Below, one piece after another: positions 25,556-33,286 of a DNA stretch of 36,941 bases. A model generated the notes under the pieces. The model worked only from the letters and a program-made list of their open reading frames with translations, made no database searches and was not told the DNA's origin. Every line of letters starts with the position of its first letter. The stretch's first letter is position 1. Origin of the DNA: Pseudanabaena biceps PCC 7429 (GTDB lineage: Bacteria > Cyanobacteriota > Cyanobacteriia > Pseudanabaenales > Pseudanabaenaceae); the NCBI RefSeq assembly GCF_000332215.1, contig NZ_ALWB01000022.1, positions 1 through 36,941 on the forward strand, in the 5' to 3' direction. Made by a program: the position numbers and the translations under genes.

Positions 25556-26263
25556 CTAAACTGCTAACTTACACAAGTCTGGTAACACTATGGTATCTGC
25601 GGTAAAAGGAACGGTCGATGGATATTGCAGTACCCTGCCTATAAATTTTACACCCGCAGCGATCGCTCCTTCGTAATCGGAGAGAGAATCACCTACCATT
25701 AACACGCGATCGCGATCGAAATTATACTTCTGCAAGATATTTTGAATAATATCTCCTTTTGAAGCTGGAGAACCATGTACGGACAAGAAATAATGGCTCA
25801 TATTTCGTCTCGCCACGATCCTCTGTAATTCCAGATCGGGAGTTCCCGAAGCGACAAATAAAGGGATAGATTGATAATTATTTTCTAAAAATTCATAGGC
25901 TCCCATTACATATTTTGCAGCGACAACGGCATCTTCAACGCATTGCGAGAATCGCTCGCCCAGATAATGCTCTTCTTCTTTAGTGAGAGTTTTACCTAGT
26001 AAAACTTCATGGTAGTAGCGAAACTTGACAAATCGCGATACCCCACCATGTAAAATATGATAGGCTCTCACCTGTTCGACAATGCGATCGCCATATTCAG
26101 CATACAAAGCTCCAAAAGCCTCAGTCTTCACGTCTACTGACTCAACAAGGACACCATCAAAATCAAAAACGATTGCATCGTATTGCGCCTGATTTGATAC
26201 CTGACTTGACACCTGATTTGATACTCGATCTACTGCTAGACCTAGTGGTGAATTTTCTTTCAC
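25556..26263 (-). CDS. HAD-superfamily hydrolase, phosphoglucomutase/phosphatase-like
   Basis: The 235 residues carry HAD motif I DFDGVLVES (Asp34 nucleophile, Asp36), motif II in FVASGTPD, the Lys in SKGD and motif III MVGDSLSDYEGA. The helical cap between motifs I and II (about 45-120) places it in the subfamily of phosphoglycolate phosphatase and beta-phosphoglucomutase. The substrate is unknown. The start is GTG at 26263, which overlaps the stop of the dehydrogenase by 4 bases (GTGA), so translation is coupled. The first 26 residues contain an odd VSNQVSSQVSNQ repeat, so translation might instead begin further in, but no good internal start exists. It probably acts in the same pathway as the dehydrogenase, which is an inference. 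Confidence 0.88.
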   Translation of the reverse strand: MKENSPLGLAVDRVSNQVSSQVSNQAQYDAIVFDFDGVLVESVDVKTEAFGALYAEYGDRIVEQVRAYHILHGGVSRFVKFRYYHEVLLGKTLTKEEEHYLGERFSQCVEDAVVAAKYVMGAYEFLENNYQSIPLFVASGTPDLELQRIVARRNMSHYFLSVHGSPASKGDIIQNILQKYNFDRDRVLMVGDSLSDYEGAIAAGVKFIGRVLQYPSTVPFTADTIVLPDLCKLAV

Positions 26264-27210
26264 GATCTATCTCCCTTGGCAAGCCCCAGATTAATCAGAC
26301 TGTTCAGTAGATTTTGAGCCGCTTCTTCCTCCATCTGTACGCGAGCTTCCTTCGCATAGGAACCCATGTGAGGTGTCAAAATCACCTGTGGCAAGGTACG
26401 GAGTAATCCATGATAGGGCTCCTCTTCAAAGACATCAAGGGCAGCTCCCGCCAGATGCCCTGACACTAGAGCCTCATACAAAGCCTGTTCGTCAACCAGC
26501 CCTCCTCTCGAAGTATTGATTAAAATGCTGCCAGGCTGCATTTTATTGATAAAATCCCGATCGACCAGATGATGGTTATCTTGGTTATAGGGAATATGGA
26601 TGGTAATTACCGTGGCACTGGGAATAAATTCATCCAAAGATGGTACGCAAACTGTATCGGCAAATAGGGAAGCATCACAAAAAATATCATGGGCAATTCT
26701 CTTTGCCCCAAAAGTTTTCAAGAGCTGTCCTACGCGATTACCAACTCTGCCATAGCCCAATATTCCGACAACCTGTGATGCAAGTAATCTACCCATTAGG
26801 GGCTTCCAGATTCCTTCGCGGAGGGCGCGATCGGCTTCTGACGTTCGCCTCAAAATGGAAAGGATCAGGCTAACAGTTAATTCCGCAACAGCAATAACGG
26901 GAGCAGAAGGAGTAATATGTACAGGAATTCCCAACTCTGCCGCAGTATTCAGATCGACACTATCCGTACCGATACCACAACGCGAGATTACCTTTAGAGA
27001 TTGAGTTGATTTTAAGACCTCCCGAGTCAGAGGCTCAACTCCTGCAATCATGCCAACCACATCATCACTAAGAAGTTCTAAGACCTCTGCTTCTTTAAGC
27101 TTCCGACCGTAGGGATTGAGAACGATCTCAAATCCTTGAGCTTGCAAATTCTGCAATATTTGGTTGCTTTTGACATCGAACGAAGATGTACTGATCAGTA
27201 ACTTTGGCAT
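26260..27210 (-). CDS. NAD-dependent D-2-hydroxyacid (phosphoglycerate-type) dehydrogenase
   Basis: The 316-residue protein has the two-domain fold of D-isomer hydroxyacid dehydrogenases. It shows ISRCGIGTDSVDL (substrate domain), the NAD-binding GILGYGRVG, the catalytic Arg in NTSRGGLVDE, the Glu in LDVFEEEPY and the His in LTPHMGSY. It is most like 3-phosphoglycerate dehydrogenases but without the C-terminal ASB and ACT domains, so it is probably not the main SerA of serine synthesis. It is first in a two-gene unit with the HAD hydrolase (4-base overlap). An oxidoreductase plus phosphatase pair acting on a phosphorylated hydroxyacid is plausible. Confidence 0.9.
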   Translation of the reverse strand: MPKLLISTSSFDVKSNQILQNLQAQGFEIVLNPYGRKLKEAEVLELLSDDVVGMIAGVEPLTREVLKSTQSLKVISRCGIGTDSVDLNTAAELGIPVHITPSAPVIAVAELTVSLILSILRRTSEADRALREGIWKPLMGRLLASQVVGILGYGRVGNRVGQLLKTFGAKRIAHDIFCDASLFADTVCVPSLDEFIPSATVITIHIPYNQDNHHLVDRDFINKMQPGSILINTSRGGLVDEQALYEALVSGHLAGAALDVFEEEPYHGLLRTLPQVILTPHMGSYAKEARVQMEEEAAQNLLNSLINLGLAKGDRS

Positions 27211-27447
27211 AGAGTTTTGGTATCTAGGTTTGTTTCTGGATTAGCTTTGCAATTATGGCGAAATATTCCTGTTAAGTCTACGTAACTATGGGTGATATCG
27301 CTATCGCCAAATGTATCAATATATAAAAAACACAAGATAGTTGCGATATTTTATGCCACAACCTTCTTGTTTTTTACGGTAAAAACCACATATTTAAATG
27401 TTTTTTACTTGAGACTAAATTTATTGGTAGTTATTTAAATTATATTT

Positions 27448-28470
27448 TCATGAAAATAGCCACAACCAAATCGGGATTGTGAATAATAAAAGAACTACCC
27501 CGAAAGCTAAGGTTGTCACGGTCAAATCGCGATCGAGATTATAAGCTTGAGCGATAACTAGAGTTGAGAAGGCTGGAGGCATTCCCATCTGGAGAACCAT
27601 TGCCATCCGAGGTTCGCCCGTAACACCAAAAAACATTAGTCCAGTACCAACAACTAATGGAGTAAGTAACATCTTAATGGACAGACAAGTTAGGGCTTGT
27701 TTAACATTGCGTAGAGTTTTGAGCTGGCTAAGCTGCATCCCAATCATGACCAGCGATAGGGTTACGGTTGTCCATGCGATCGCATTCATGCTAGATGTAA
27801 CTACCGTGGGCAAAGGTATAAAGCGCATTCCTAAGCCAATAGGTAAACTCCATAATGCAGGAGTTTTTGCCATAGAAATGAAGGGATTAGGTACCTGCTG
27901 ATTGCTGGACATACTTCCAAAACGGCTGGCGAGAGCGATCCCGACGGAATAAGCTGCGATCGTAGAGCCGATGAGATCGTAAAAAAGAGACCATGCAAAA
28001 TATTGAGGTCCCACTAAGGCAAGGCTGACAGGATATCCCATAAAGGCAGTATTACCCAAGGTCATGGCGAGTAAGAAACTGCCCTGCGTGGCTCCCGACC
28101 AAGCACTTTCCTCCGCTAAGGCTTTCCCCGAAGTTGGCGAATTATCAAAGTTCTTTTCCTGAGCAGTAATCCCCCTTGAAAGCTTTTTAAATCTTTCGTC
28201 ACTTAAACCTAAATCAATCCAAATCCAAGCTAAACCAGCCCCCACTAGAATCGCAACCCATGCGGTAGTTGGTGCAATCACAATCCATCCCGATAAATCC
28301 GTCTGGCGCAAGAATGAAATAATACTGATCGGCACAAATCCAAATAGAAGTAATTTACCCAGATAGGTGGTATAAATTTTGGGCAGGAGCCTCCCTAAAA
28401 CATAACCGAGAAGAGTCCAGCCAATTAACCTCACGTAGAGTATGAAGAGAGGATTTTCTAGCGCGAACAT
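27448..28470 (-). CDS. AEC-family (auxin efflux carrier type) transporter
   Basis: The 340-residue protein is mostly hydrophobic, with about ten membrane segments split five and five by a hydrophilic loop (about 92-125, RFKKLSRGITAQEKNFDN). GNTAFMGYPVSLALVGP in the first half and MQMGMPPAFSTLVIAQAYNLD (with QMGMPPA as the hallmark) in the second are typical of AEC permeases. Bacterial members move organic acids such as malate or malonate; the substrate here is unknown. It lies between the dehydrogenase unit and the SDR gene on the same strand, with gaps of 237 and about 117 bases, so it is probably its own transcription unit. Confidence 0.9.
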   Translation of the reverse strand: MFALENPLFILYVRLIGWTLLGYVLGRLLPKIYTTYLGKLLLFGFVPISIISFLRQTDLSGWIVIAPTTAWVAILVGAGLAWIWIDLGLSDERFKKLSRGITAQEKNFDNSPTSGKALAEESAWSGATQGSFLLAMTLGNTAFMGYPVSLALVGPQYFAWSLFYDLIGSTIAAYSVGIALASRFGSMSSNQQVPNPFISMAKTPALWSLPIGLGMRFIPLPTVVTSSMNAIAWTTVTLSLVMIGMQLSQLKTLRNVKQALTCLSIKMLLTPLVVGTGLMFFGVTGEPRMAMVLQMGMPPAFSTLVIAQAYNLDRDLTVTTLAFGVVLLLFTIPIWLWLFS

Positions 28471-28515
28471 AGATTTGAACCATTGGAACTAAGTGTAAAA
28501 ATTGAAATTGCAATA

Positions 28516-28590
28516 TTCAAAAGCTGTAGTGAATGCTGTGCATGGGCTACAGCTTTTGGGATTTTATATTTAATTACGTCTAGCTACTTA
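28516..28590. mobile_element. F1 element, left end missing, ending in the SDR stop codon
   Basis: The hairpin AAAAGCTGTAG...CTACAGCTTTT is followed by TTTAATTACGTCTAGCTACTTA. The final TTA (28588-28590) is the stop codon TAA of the minus-strand SDR gene. Confidence 0.75.
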
Positions 28591-29349
28591 TAGCTGTCCT
28601 CCATTGACATCAACGATCGCCCCTGTCATATAGCTAGATAGTTGAGATGCTAAAAAAAGAATTACATTTACCTGCTCTTCCATAGAGGCAATCCTCCCTA
28701 GGGGAATGGAGTCGATTAACTTCTGTTCGGCTTCGGGTGGTAGAGTTGCTGCTAACATTGGGGTATAGGTTTGGCTCGGACAAATGGCATTCACGTTAAT
28801 TTGAAAAGGTGCTAATTCGTAGGCAAGTTGTCGCGTAAAACCGATTACGCCAGCTTTTGAAGCCACATAATGAATGCCCGATATCTTACTTCTAAAATTA
28901 CCAGCAATGGAGGAGACATTAATAATTTTGCCATGACGTTGCTGTTTCATGATGGGAACTATATGTTTACAACATAAAAACTGGCTAGTGAGGTTCGTTG
29001 CCATAACTTTGTTCCAATCTTCAAGGGAAATATCTTCAATCTTGGCGACTTGGTTAATGGCGGCATTATTAATCAAGATGTCAATCCGTTGATATTTTTG
29101 CAATATCGTAGCGATCGCCTCTTTAACTTGGGTCTCATCTGAGACATCACAGGAAATTGACAAGGCTGACTGTCCCAATGCATTTAAGTTTGAGACGATC
29201 GCCGTTGCACCACTACGGGATATAAATACTGTATGCGCTCCATAACAAGCGATCGCTTCGGCTACAGCCAGTCCGATGCCACTACTTGCTCCCGTGATCA
29301 TTGCAACTTTCCCCTTAAAATCATGGGGAAATTCATGTGGTTTAGTCAT
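28588..29349 (-). CDS. Short-chain dehydrogenase/reductase (FabG-like)
   Basis: The 253 residues contain the classical SDR motifs: TGASSGIG (NAD(P)-binding), NNAAIN, NVSSIAG with the catalytic Ser, and YVASKAG with the Tyr and Lys. AICPSQTYTPM and the C-terminal IVDVNGGQL are typical. It resembles 3-oxoacyl-ACP reductases and sugar-alcohol dehydrogenases; the substrate is unknown. The sequence after the GxxxGxG region (FISRSGA) suits NADP. It is cytoplasmic. The stop TAA is the first triplet of an F1 element end (minus strand reads TAAGTAGCTAG), so the element sits exactly at the end of the gene. It is on the same strand as the cupin gene, but 300 bases of repeats lie between them. Confidence 0.93.
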   Translation of the reverse strand: MTKPHEFPHDFKGKVAMITGASSGIGLAVAEAIACYGAHTVFISRSGATAIVSNLNALGQSALSISCDVSDETQVKEAIATILQKYQRIDILINNAAINQVAKIEDISLEDWNKVMATNLTSQFLCCKHIVPIMKQQRHGKIINVSSIAGNFRSKISGIHYVASKAGVIGFTRQLAYELAPFQINVNAICPSQTYTPMLAATLPPEAEQKLIDSIPLGRIASMEEQVNVILFLASQLSSYMTGAIVDVNGGQL

Positions 29350-29381
29350 TTGATTTACTTATAAGTACAGCAATCAAGTTA

Positions 29382-29582
29382 TACCAAGTAAAGAAATGGC
29401 ATAGCCATTTCTTTACTTGAAAACCCTCACTAAATAGCTGGGCATAATTAAAACCCAGAATCACAACCTGTAGCGCATGCTGCGCGTGCGCTACAGGTTG
29501 TGGGGTTTTATATTTAATTGCGCAGCTACTTAGTTTTAGTTTTTAATTCACGAAAGTGTTGTCACACTTTCGTGAATTGGGA
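29382..29582. mobile_element. F2 element interrupted by an F1 element
   Basis: TACCAAGTAAAGAAATGGC-ATA-GCCATTTCTTTACTTG forms the left hairpin, then the spacer AAAACCCTCACTA, the F1 insertion, the spacer GTTTTAGTTTTT, and the right hairpin ATTCACGAAAGTGT / ACACTTTCGTGAAT to TTGGGA. TTA precedes it. It fills most of the 314-base gap between the SDR and cupin genes. Confidence 0.85.
29432..29532. mobile_element. F1 element inserted in F2
   Basis: AAATAGCTGGGCATAATTAAAA to TTTAATTGCGCAGCTACTTA, with core CTGTAGCGCATGC-TGC-GCGTGCGCTACAG. The host F2 spacer is continuous in the copies at 15.5 and 25.4 kb (ACTAGGTTT). A target duplication cannot be fixed at this junction. Confidence 0.85.
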
Positions 29583-29628
29583 TAATTGCTTGTTCCCCGC
29601 CACAGGCAATTCTAAAATGCCATAAGAC

Positions 29629-29663
29629 ACAAATGGGAGAGATCTTTGCTCTCTCCCATTTGT
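29629..29663 (-). terminator. Hairpin directly after the cupin gene
   Basis: ACAAATGGGAGAGA and TCTCTCCCATTTGT pair perfectly around a 7-base loop. The hairpin abuts the cupin stop codon (29664-29666) on the minus strand and is a likely terminator, without a strong T run. Confidence 0.55.
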
Positions 29664-30095
29664 CTAGTTATCAACAAAAATATGATTGACATCAGGCTTC
29701 CCGATCGCTAGGCGAATTGAAGGTTGATCGCCAACCACACGAATATTATGAATCACTTTTCGCGGTACAAAAATGATGTCATCCTTTTGGGCGCGATAGG
29801 TTCCTTGCCCATCAATATCCCACTCTAGCTCACCTTCCATGACTACCCACCATTCGTCCTCATTGGCGTGATAATGGGTTCGATTGCTTTCTCCCGGTTT
29901 TTGGCAAATCATTACGGCACTCATCATATCGGTATAAATGAGTCGTACCGACCAAGATGGTTCGCCCATTTCTTTTTTGATATCTTCAAGACGATTGAAG
30001 ATCCGATTGATGCTGTCATGGGTATTGGCTTTGGCAACACCATCATTTTTCATTACCGTAGCAAGGTTGCGATCCTGTTTAGCGATCGGGGTCAT
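29664..30095 (-). CDS. Cupin-domain protein
   Basis: The 143-residue protein has one cupin barrel. Cupin motif 1 is RTHYHANEDEWWVVMEGELE, with two His and a Glu as probable metal ligands, and motif 2 is DDIIFVPRKVIHNIRV with the third His. The first 50 residues (up to KKEMGEPSWSV) form a helical lead-in. Such small cupins are dioxygenases, isomerases or sugar/ligand-binding sensors; the reaction cannot be read from sequence. It is cytoplasmic. It is transcribed away from the FMN-binding gene with an F1 copy between them, so it has its own promoter. Confidence 0.88.
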   Translation of the reverse strand: MTPIAKQDRNLATVMKNDGVAKANTHDSINRIFNRLEDIKKEMGEPSWSVRLIYTDMMSAVMICQKPGESNRTHYHANEDEWWVVMEGELEWDIDGQGTYRAQKDDIIFVPRKVIHNIRVVGDQPSIRLAIGKPDVNHIFVDN

Positions 30096-30168
30096 AGCTG
30101 CATTACTCCATTAAGGTTTTTAATCAAGTCCCAACATCTGATCGAGTGATATACAAAACATATTTATA

Positions 30169-30272
30169 TAAGTACCTCAGCATAATTAAAATCCAGATCT
30201 AAAACCTGCGGTGCACGCTGCGCGTGCGCCGCAGGTTTTAGGGTTTTATATTTAATTAAGCCCACTTACTTA
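30169..30272. mobile_element. F1 element with GCGC-type core
   Basis: TAAGTACCTCAGCATAATTA to TTTAATTAAGCCCACTTACTTA with core CTGCGGTGCACGC-TGC-GCGTGCGCCGCAG. It lies upstream of the cupin gene. Confidence 0.85.
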
Positions 30273-30291
30273 ACTTATGCCGAACTACTTA
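30273..30291. repeat. Solo F1 end fused to a gene end
   Basis: ACTTATGCCGAACTACTTA is an F1 right end without the rest of the element. On the minus strand it encodes the last residues SSSA (approximately) and the stop TAA of the FMN-binding protein. Confidence 0.7.
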
Positions 30292-30862
30292 AAAGATCTT
30301 CTAATTCATGGATTCTTGCCAGCAACACATCCACCTCTGCTTGAGAATAGCGAATAGGAATATGTTGCGGACAATTCCAATCCCAACCTTCAATCTCAAA
30401 TACGATCGCGCGTTCTACTGTCGCTGCATAACTTGGATCTTTTACTTTCGAGAGAATTGTAGGATCGTTTTCGATAATGCGAGCGCGTCCGAGAATCTTG
30501 AGGCGGCGACGATGGCGATAATCCATCAAAAATAAAAAGGCTTTATCATTTTCCGAAAGATTCCCTACGGAAATATATTGAACGTTACCGCGAAAATCGG
30601 CAAACCCTAGAGTTCGCTCGTCAAGAATCTTTAAAAATCCTGCCTTACCACCACGAAACTGAATATAAGGATACCCATTGGCAGTGACCGTACCAAGGTA
30701 AAATCCCTCCATGCTAGCAATAAATTCCGCTAAGTCGGGAGTAACGGTATTATTATCCGCACCCTGATCGACAAAGCGTTGGTAATTCTCGCGAGAACCC
30801 ATTCTCTCTTGCATTGCTCGTACTGCTGGAGTAAAAGCGATCGTGCCAAATTGACGGGGCAT
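30275..30862 (-). CDS. Pyridoxamine 5'-phosphate oxidase-family (FMN-binding split-barrel) protein
   Basis: The 195 residues form one FMN-binding split barrel: FIASMEGFYLGTVTANGYPYIQFRGG (flavin-binding strands), RTLGFADFRGNVQYISVGNL and DYRHRRRLKILGRARI. It is in the general oxidoreductase-like group, not the true PdxH, whose PLP-binding motifs I do not see. A flavin- or F420-dependent reduction, or detoxification, is possible. It follows the GST gene by 28 bases, so they form one operon. The final tail LLSSSA-stop is encoded by an F1 element end (30275-30291), so the native C-terminus was probably changed. Confidence 0.87.
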   Translation of the reverse strand: MPRQFGTIAFTPAVRAMQERMGSRENYQRFVDQGADNNTVTPDLAEFIASMEGFYLGTVTANGYPYIQFRGGKAGFLKILDERTLGFADFRGNVQYISVGNLSENDKAFLFLMDYRHRRRLKILGRARIIENDPTILSKVKDPSYAATVERAIVFEIEGWDWNCPQHIPIRYSQAEVDVLLARIHELEDLLSSSA

Positions 30863-30890
30863 AATTTAACTCCTCTTTGGTCTTAGCTAC

Positions 30891-31496
30891 TTATTCATTT
30901 TTTGTCATTGGAATATAGCCTGAAAGCTTCTTAATCCTTTCCATCCAATTGAGGATGTTAGTATAGGGTTCGATATCGATTTTACCATCTTTAGCGAGCG
31001 AAAGATAAGGATAGATTGCGACATCGGCAACCGTAGGGCGATCGCATTCAAGCCAATATCTCTCAGTTAGATGCTGATCGATCTGCTGAAGAATGAAAAT
31101 TGACTTTTGGGTGGCTCGTTCGATATTAATATTCGTTCCTGCACCAAACAGATGGAACAGTCTTGCACTCTCAGGTCCTTGACGCACTTCACCTGCTGCC
31201 GTCGAGAGCCAGCGCATTACCCTTGCCATCAGCAAAGCCTCTGTTGGAAGCCATTGCTCGCCACCGTATTTACGCGCCAAATAAATGAGGATAGCCTGAG
31301 CATCCGCCAAATTTGTATCCCCATCCACCAGTAGAGGCACTTGCCCAAAGGGATTCTTTGCCAAATACTCAGTTGACTTTTGCTCGCCCTTCATGAGATC
31401 GACTCTAACCCATTCATAATCAAGGTTGAGCAGCGACAGCATCAAGCTTACTTTGTAACAGTTACCCGATATTTCGTGACCGTATAGCTTAATCAT
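30891..31496 (-). CDS. Glutathione S-transferase family protein
   Basis: The 201-residue protein has the thioredoxin-like N domain (1-80): IKLYGHEISGNCYKV with a catalytic Ser/Cys region at 10-13, NPFGQVPLLVDGD with the cis-Pro, and LADAQAILIYLA with the glutathione gamma-glutamyl site. The helical C domain contains RPTVADVAIYPYLSLA, the N-capping motif of GSTs. It should conjugate or reduce electrophiles with glutathione. It is first in an operon with the FMN-binding protein. A candidate operator lies in its promoter at 31561-31590. Its stop TAA belongs to an F1-type end (minus strand reads TAAGTAGCTAAGA). Confidence 0.92.
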   Translation of the reverse strand: MIKLYGHEISGNCYKVSLMLSLLNLDYEWVRVDLMKGEQKSTEYLAKNPFGQVPLLVDGDTNLADAQAILIYLARKYGGEQWLPTEALLMARVMRWLSTAAGEVRQGPESARLFHLFGAGTNINIERATQKSIFILQQIDQHLTERYWLECDRPTVADVAIYPYLSLAKDGKIDIEPYTNILNWMERIKKLSGYIPMTKNE

Positions 31497-31560
31497 AGTT
31501 TTTTTAATGGTGAGAAAGAACGAGGAAATATTTTTTATGCCGTTTATTCAGCACGAAATT

Positions 31561-31590
31561 ACTGTACCGAACGAACGGTATAATTATCAA
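31561..31590 (-). promoter_or_regulatory. Promoter with embedded operator for the GST operon
   Basis: On the minus strand TTGATA and TACAGT are spaced by 18 bases and form a plausible -35/-10 pair about 65 bases before the GST start. The inverted repeat TACCG-N6-CGGTA (31565-31580) lies between and over the -10 box. The ACCG...CGGT form is common for TetR-family operators; no such regulator gene is in the window. On the plus strand TATAAT at 31579-31584 could serve the divergent trhO. Confidence 0.5.
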
Positions 31591-31616
31591 TAGATACATT
31601 AAACTTTTTAGATAGA

Positions 31617-31682
31617 GGTGGCTAGGCGAAACTAAATATAAAAACCCAAAACCTGTAGTGCGCGCGCAGCGTGCACTACAGG
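31617..31682. mobile_element. F1 fragment, right end missing
   Basis: GTGGCTAGGCGAAACTAAA, then the core CTGTAGTGCGCGC-GCA-GCGTGCACTACAG. The right flank and the CTACTTA end are lost. Confidence 0.6.
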
Positions 31683-31756
31683 TGAAGAAGGCTTAGTCAA
31701 GCTTTCTATGGCAAATGTTGTATATTGGAATGATGCTTTAGTAAGTTTTTGAGTAA

Positions 31757-32551
31757 ATGAGTAGGATCAAGCAAATAAATCGTCTGCAAGCACAAATTAT
31801 CAATACCGCCCAAGATCGTGCCCAAGAAAATATGGAACTTTGCACAGAACTTTGCGTAGTGGCAGCTTTCTACCATTTCACAGACTTGCTAGATTATGAA
31901 TCGTTGCAGGCTCCCCTCAAACAGTTTTGCGATGATCGCCAATTAAAAGGCACAATCCTTTTGGCTAAGGAAGGAATCAACTCGACGATCGCAGGTAAGC
32001 GCGAAGCAATTGATGCTCTATTAGATTATCTGCGGAGCGATCCGCGCCTTCAAAATTTGGAGCATAAAGAATCTTATTGTCAGGGGGTTCCATTTCAACG
32101 CATGAAAGTTCGGCTCAAAAAAGAGATTGTAACTTTAGGCGTTCCCGATATCGATCCCAGACACCGAGTTGGGAAATACGTTGAGCCAAAGGATTGGAAT
32201 ACCTTAATTGCCGATCCTGAGGTGATTGTGATCGATACGCGCAATACCTACGAAGTTGAATTTGGAACATTCAAGGGCGCGATCGATCCGAATATAGAAG
32301 TCTTTGGACAATTCCCTAACTACGTCAAGGAGCAACTCGATCCTGAGAAACATCAAAAAGTTGCTATGTTCTGCACGGGAGGAATTCGTTGTGAAAAGGC
32401 TAGTGCTTATATGTTATCGCAGGGCTTTAGGGAGGTATATCACCTGAAGGGGGGCATTCTCAAATATATTGAAGAAGTTCCGCCAGAAGAAAGTGTTTGG
32501 GAAGGAGAATGTTTCGTCTTTGACGATCGTGTTAGCATTGATAAAATTTAG
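31757..32551 (+). CDS. trhO: tRNA uridine(34) hydroxylase, rhodanese type
   Basis: TrhO (YceA) uses O2 to hydroxylate U34 in a set of tRNAs on the way to the 5-methoxy/carboxymethoxy-uridine modification. The 264-residue protein has the family N domain ([17 protein letters not shown] to [12 protein letters not shown]), [13 protein letters not shown] and the rhodanese domain (about 145-245) with the catalytic loop [11 protein letters not shown] (Cys206). The first 25 residues are not typical of the family, so the Met at 31832 (MELCTELCV) is an alternative start; I keep 31757, which has GAG just upstream. Its stop codon overlaps that of the convergent hypothetical gene by 3 bases. Confidence 0.92.
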   Translation: MSRIKQINRLQAQIINTAQDRAQENMELCTELCVVAAFYHFTDLLDYESLQAPLKQFCDDRQLKGTILLAKEGINSTIAGKREAIDALLDYLRSDPRLQNLEHKESYCQGVPFQRMKVRLKKEIVTLGVPDIDPRHRVGKYVEPKDWNTLIADPEVIVIDTRNTYEVEFGTFKGAIDPNIEVFGQFPNYVKEQLDPEKHQKVAMFCTGGIRCEKASAYMLSQGFREVYHLKGGILKYIEEVPPEESVWEGECFVFDDRVSIDKI

Positions 32552-32952
32552 CATGGATTGACGATTAACTCGTCGGGAATGACGACCCAAACGCAGTACT
32601 TGTTAGCATCGGGTACAATCAAGATTGCCATGCCCAAGTCTAGATCTCTTCTGCATCCTGCAATGGCATCGGTGAGACTGTTATAGGCTTTATCGATGAC
32701 AAAGATTTTGCCCAAATACATAATTGCTTTTTCAGTGCCAGCGATTGTATTAATCATGATCGAGCGAACTTGGTTTAGGGAATTAAGAATCATGGCGTTA
32801 GTGTGATTGTTAGTAGGATTGTTAGTGAGATTGTTAATGCGGTAAAGGTATTTCTCTATGGTTATGAGTATCGCTTTAAAATTTTTTTGCTGTTGCGATC
32901 GCAAATCTTCGATCCTGTGATGTTGATATTGTAAAAATGCGATCGAAATCAC
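32548..32952 (-). CDS. Hypothetical protein, stop overlapping trhO
   Basis: I do not recognise a family for this 134-residue frame. It starts with GTG at 32952 with no clear ribosome binding site. The part from Met54 (32793, [20 protein letters not shown]) to the end ([12 protein letters not shown]) looks more protein-like, with helices and a final beta pattern. Residues 41-52 are an Asn/Thr-rich repeat ([12 protein letters not shown]), from tandem TTGTTAGT-like DNA. The start could therefore be 32793 and the first part be non-coding. It converges with trhO with overlapping stops, which argues that the frame is not random. Function unknown. Confidence 0.5.
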   Translation of the reverse strand: MISIAFLQYQHHRIEDLRSQQQKNFKAILITIEKYLYRINNLTNNPTNNHTNAMILNSLNQVRSIMINTIAGTEKAIMYLGKIFVIDKAYNSLTDAIAGCRRDLDLGMAILIVPDANKYCVWVVIPDELIVNPC

Positions 32953-33024
32953 AAAAAAAACCGAATAAGATCGTTAATTTTTAGCCCATCAGGATTTATT
33001 GCCCTAGGCAATCACATTGAGCAA

Positions 33025-33128
33025 TAAGTAGCTGGGCATAATTAAAATCAAGATTTAAAACCTGTGGCGCACGCGCAGCGTGCGCCGCAGGTTTTAGGGT
33101 TTTATATTTAATTAAGCCCACTTACTTA
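33025..33128. mobile_element. F1 element with GCGC-type core
   Basis: TAAGTAGCTGGGCATAATTA to TTTAATTAAGCCCACTTACTTA with core CTGTGGCGCACGC-GCA-GCGTGCGCCGCAG (one G-T type mispair). It is nearly the same as the copies at 19254 and 30169. It takes up a third of the 334-base gap before the kinase gene. Confidence 0.85.
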
Positions 33129-33179
33129 TAGCAATCCTAAATGAGTTGAGAGAAGCCGAAGTCTTATTTGATTGCTATA
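33127..33179. repeat. Short TATAGCAAT inverted repeat
   Basis: TATAGCAAT (33127-33135) and ATTGCTATA (33171-33179) enclose 35 bases with no gene. It may be a further short element type; TATAGCAA-like ends also occur near 2384, 8350 and 14176. Confidence 0.4.
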
Positions 33180-33209
33180 GAGAGGTGACGCAAAGCGTCA
33201 CCTCTCTAT
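33177..33209. repeat. Perfect 15-bp hairpin
   Basis: ATAGAGAGGTGACGC-AAA-GCGTCACCTCTCTAT. It overlaps the previous inverted repeat by 3 bases. Confidence 0.65.
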
Positions 33210-33286
33210 TAAGTGTCATAATTCTAAATATTTTGCAAAAAATCCTGACAATTAACTTGCGAGGACGTTAAGGAAGTGCAAAAATA

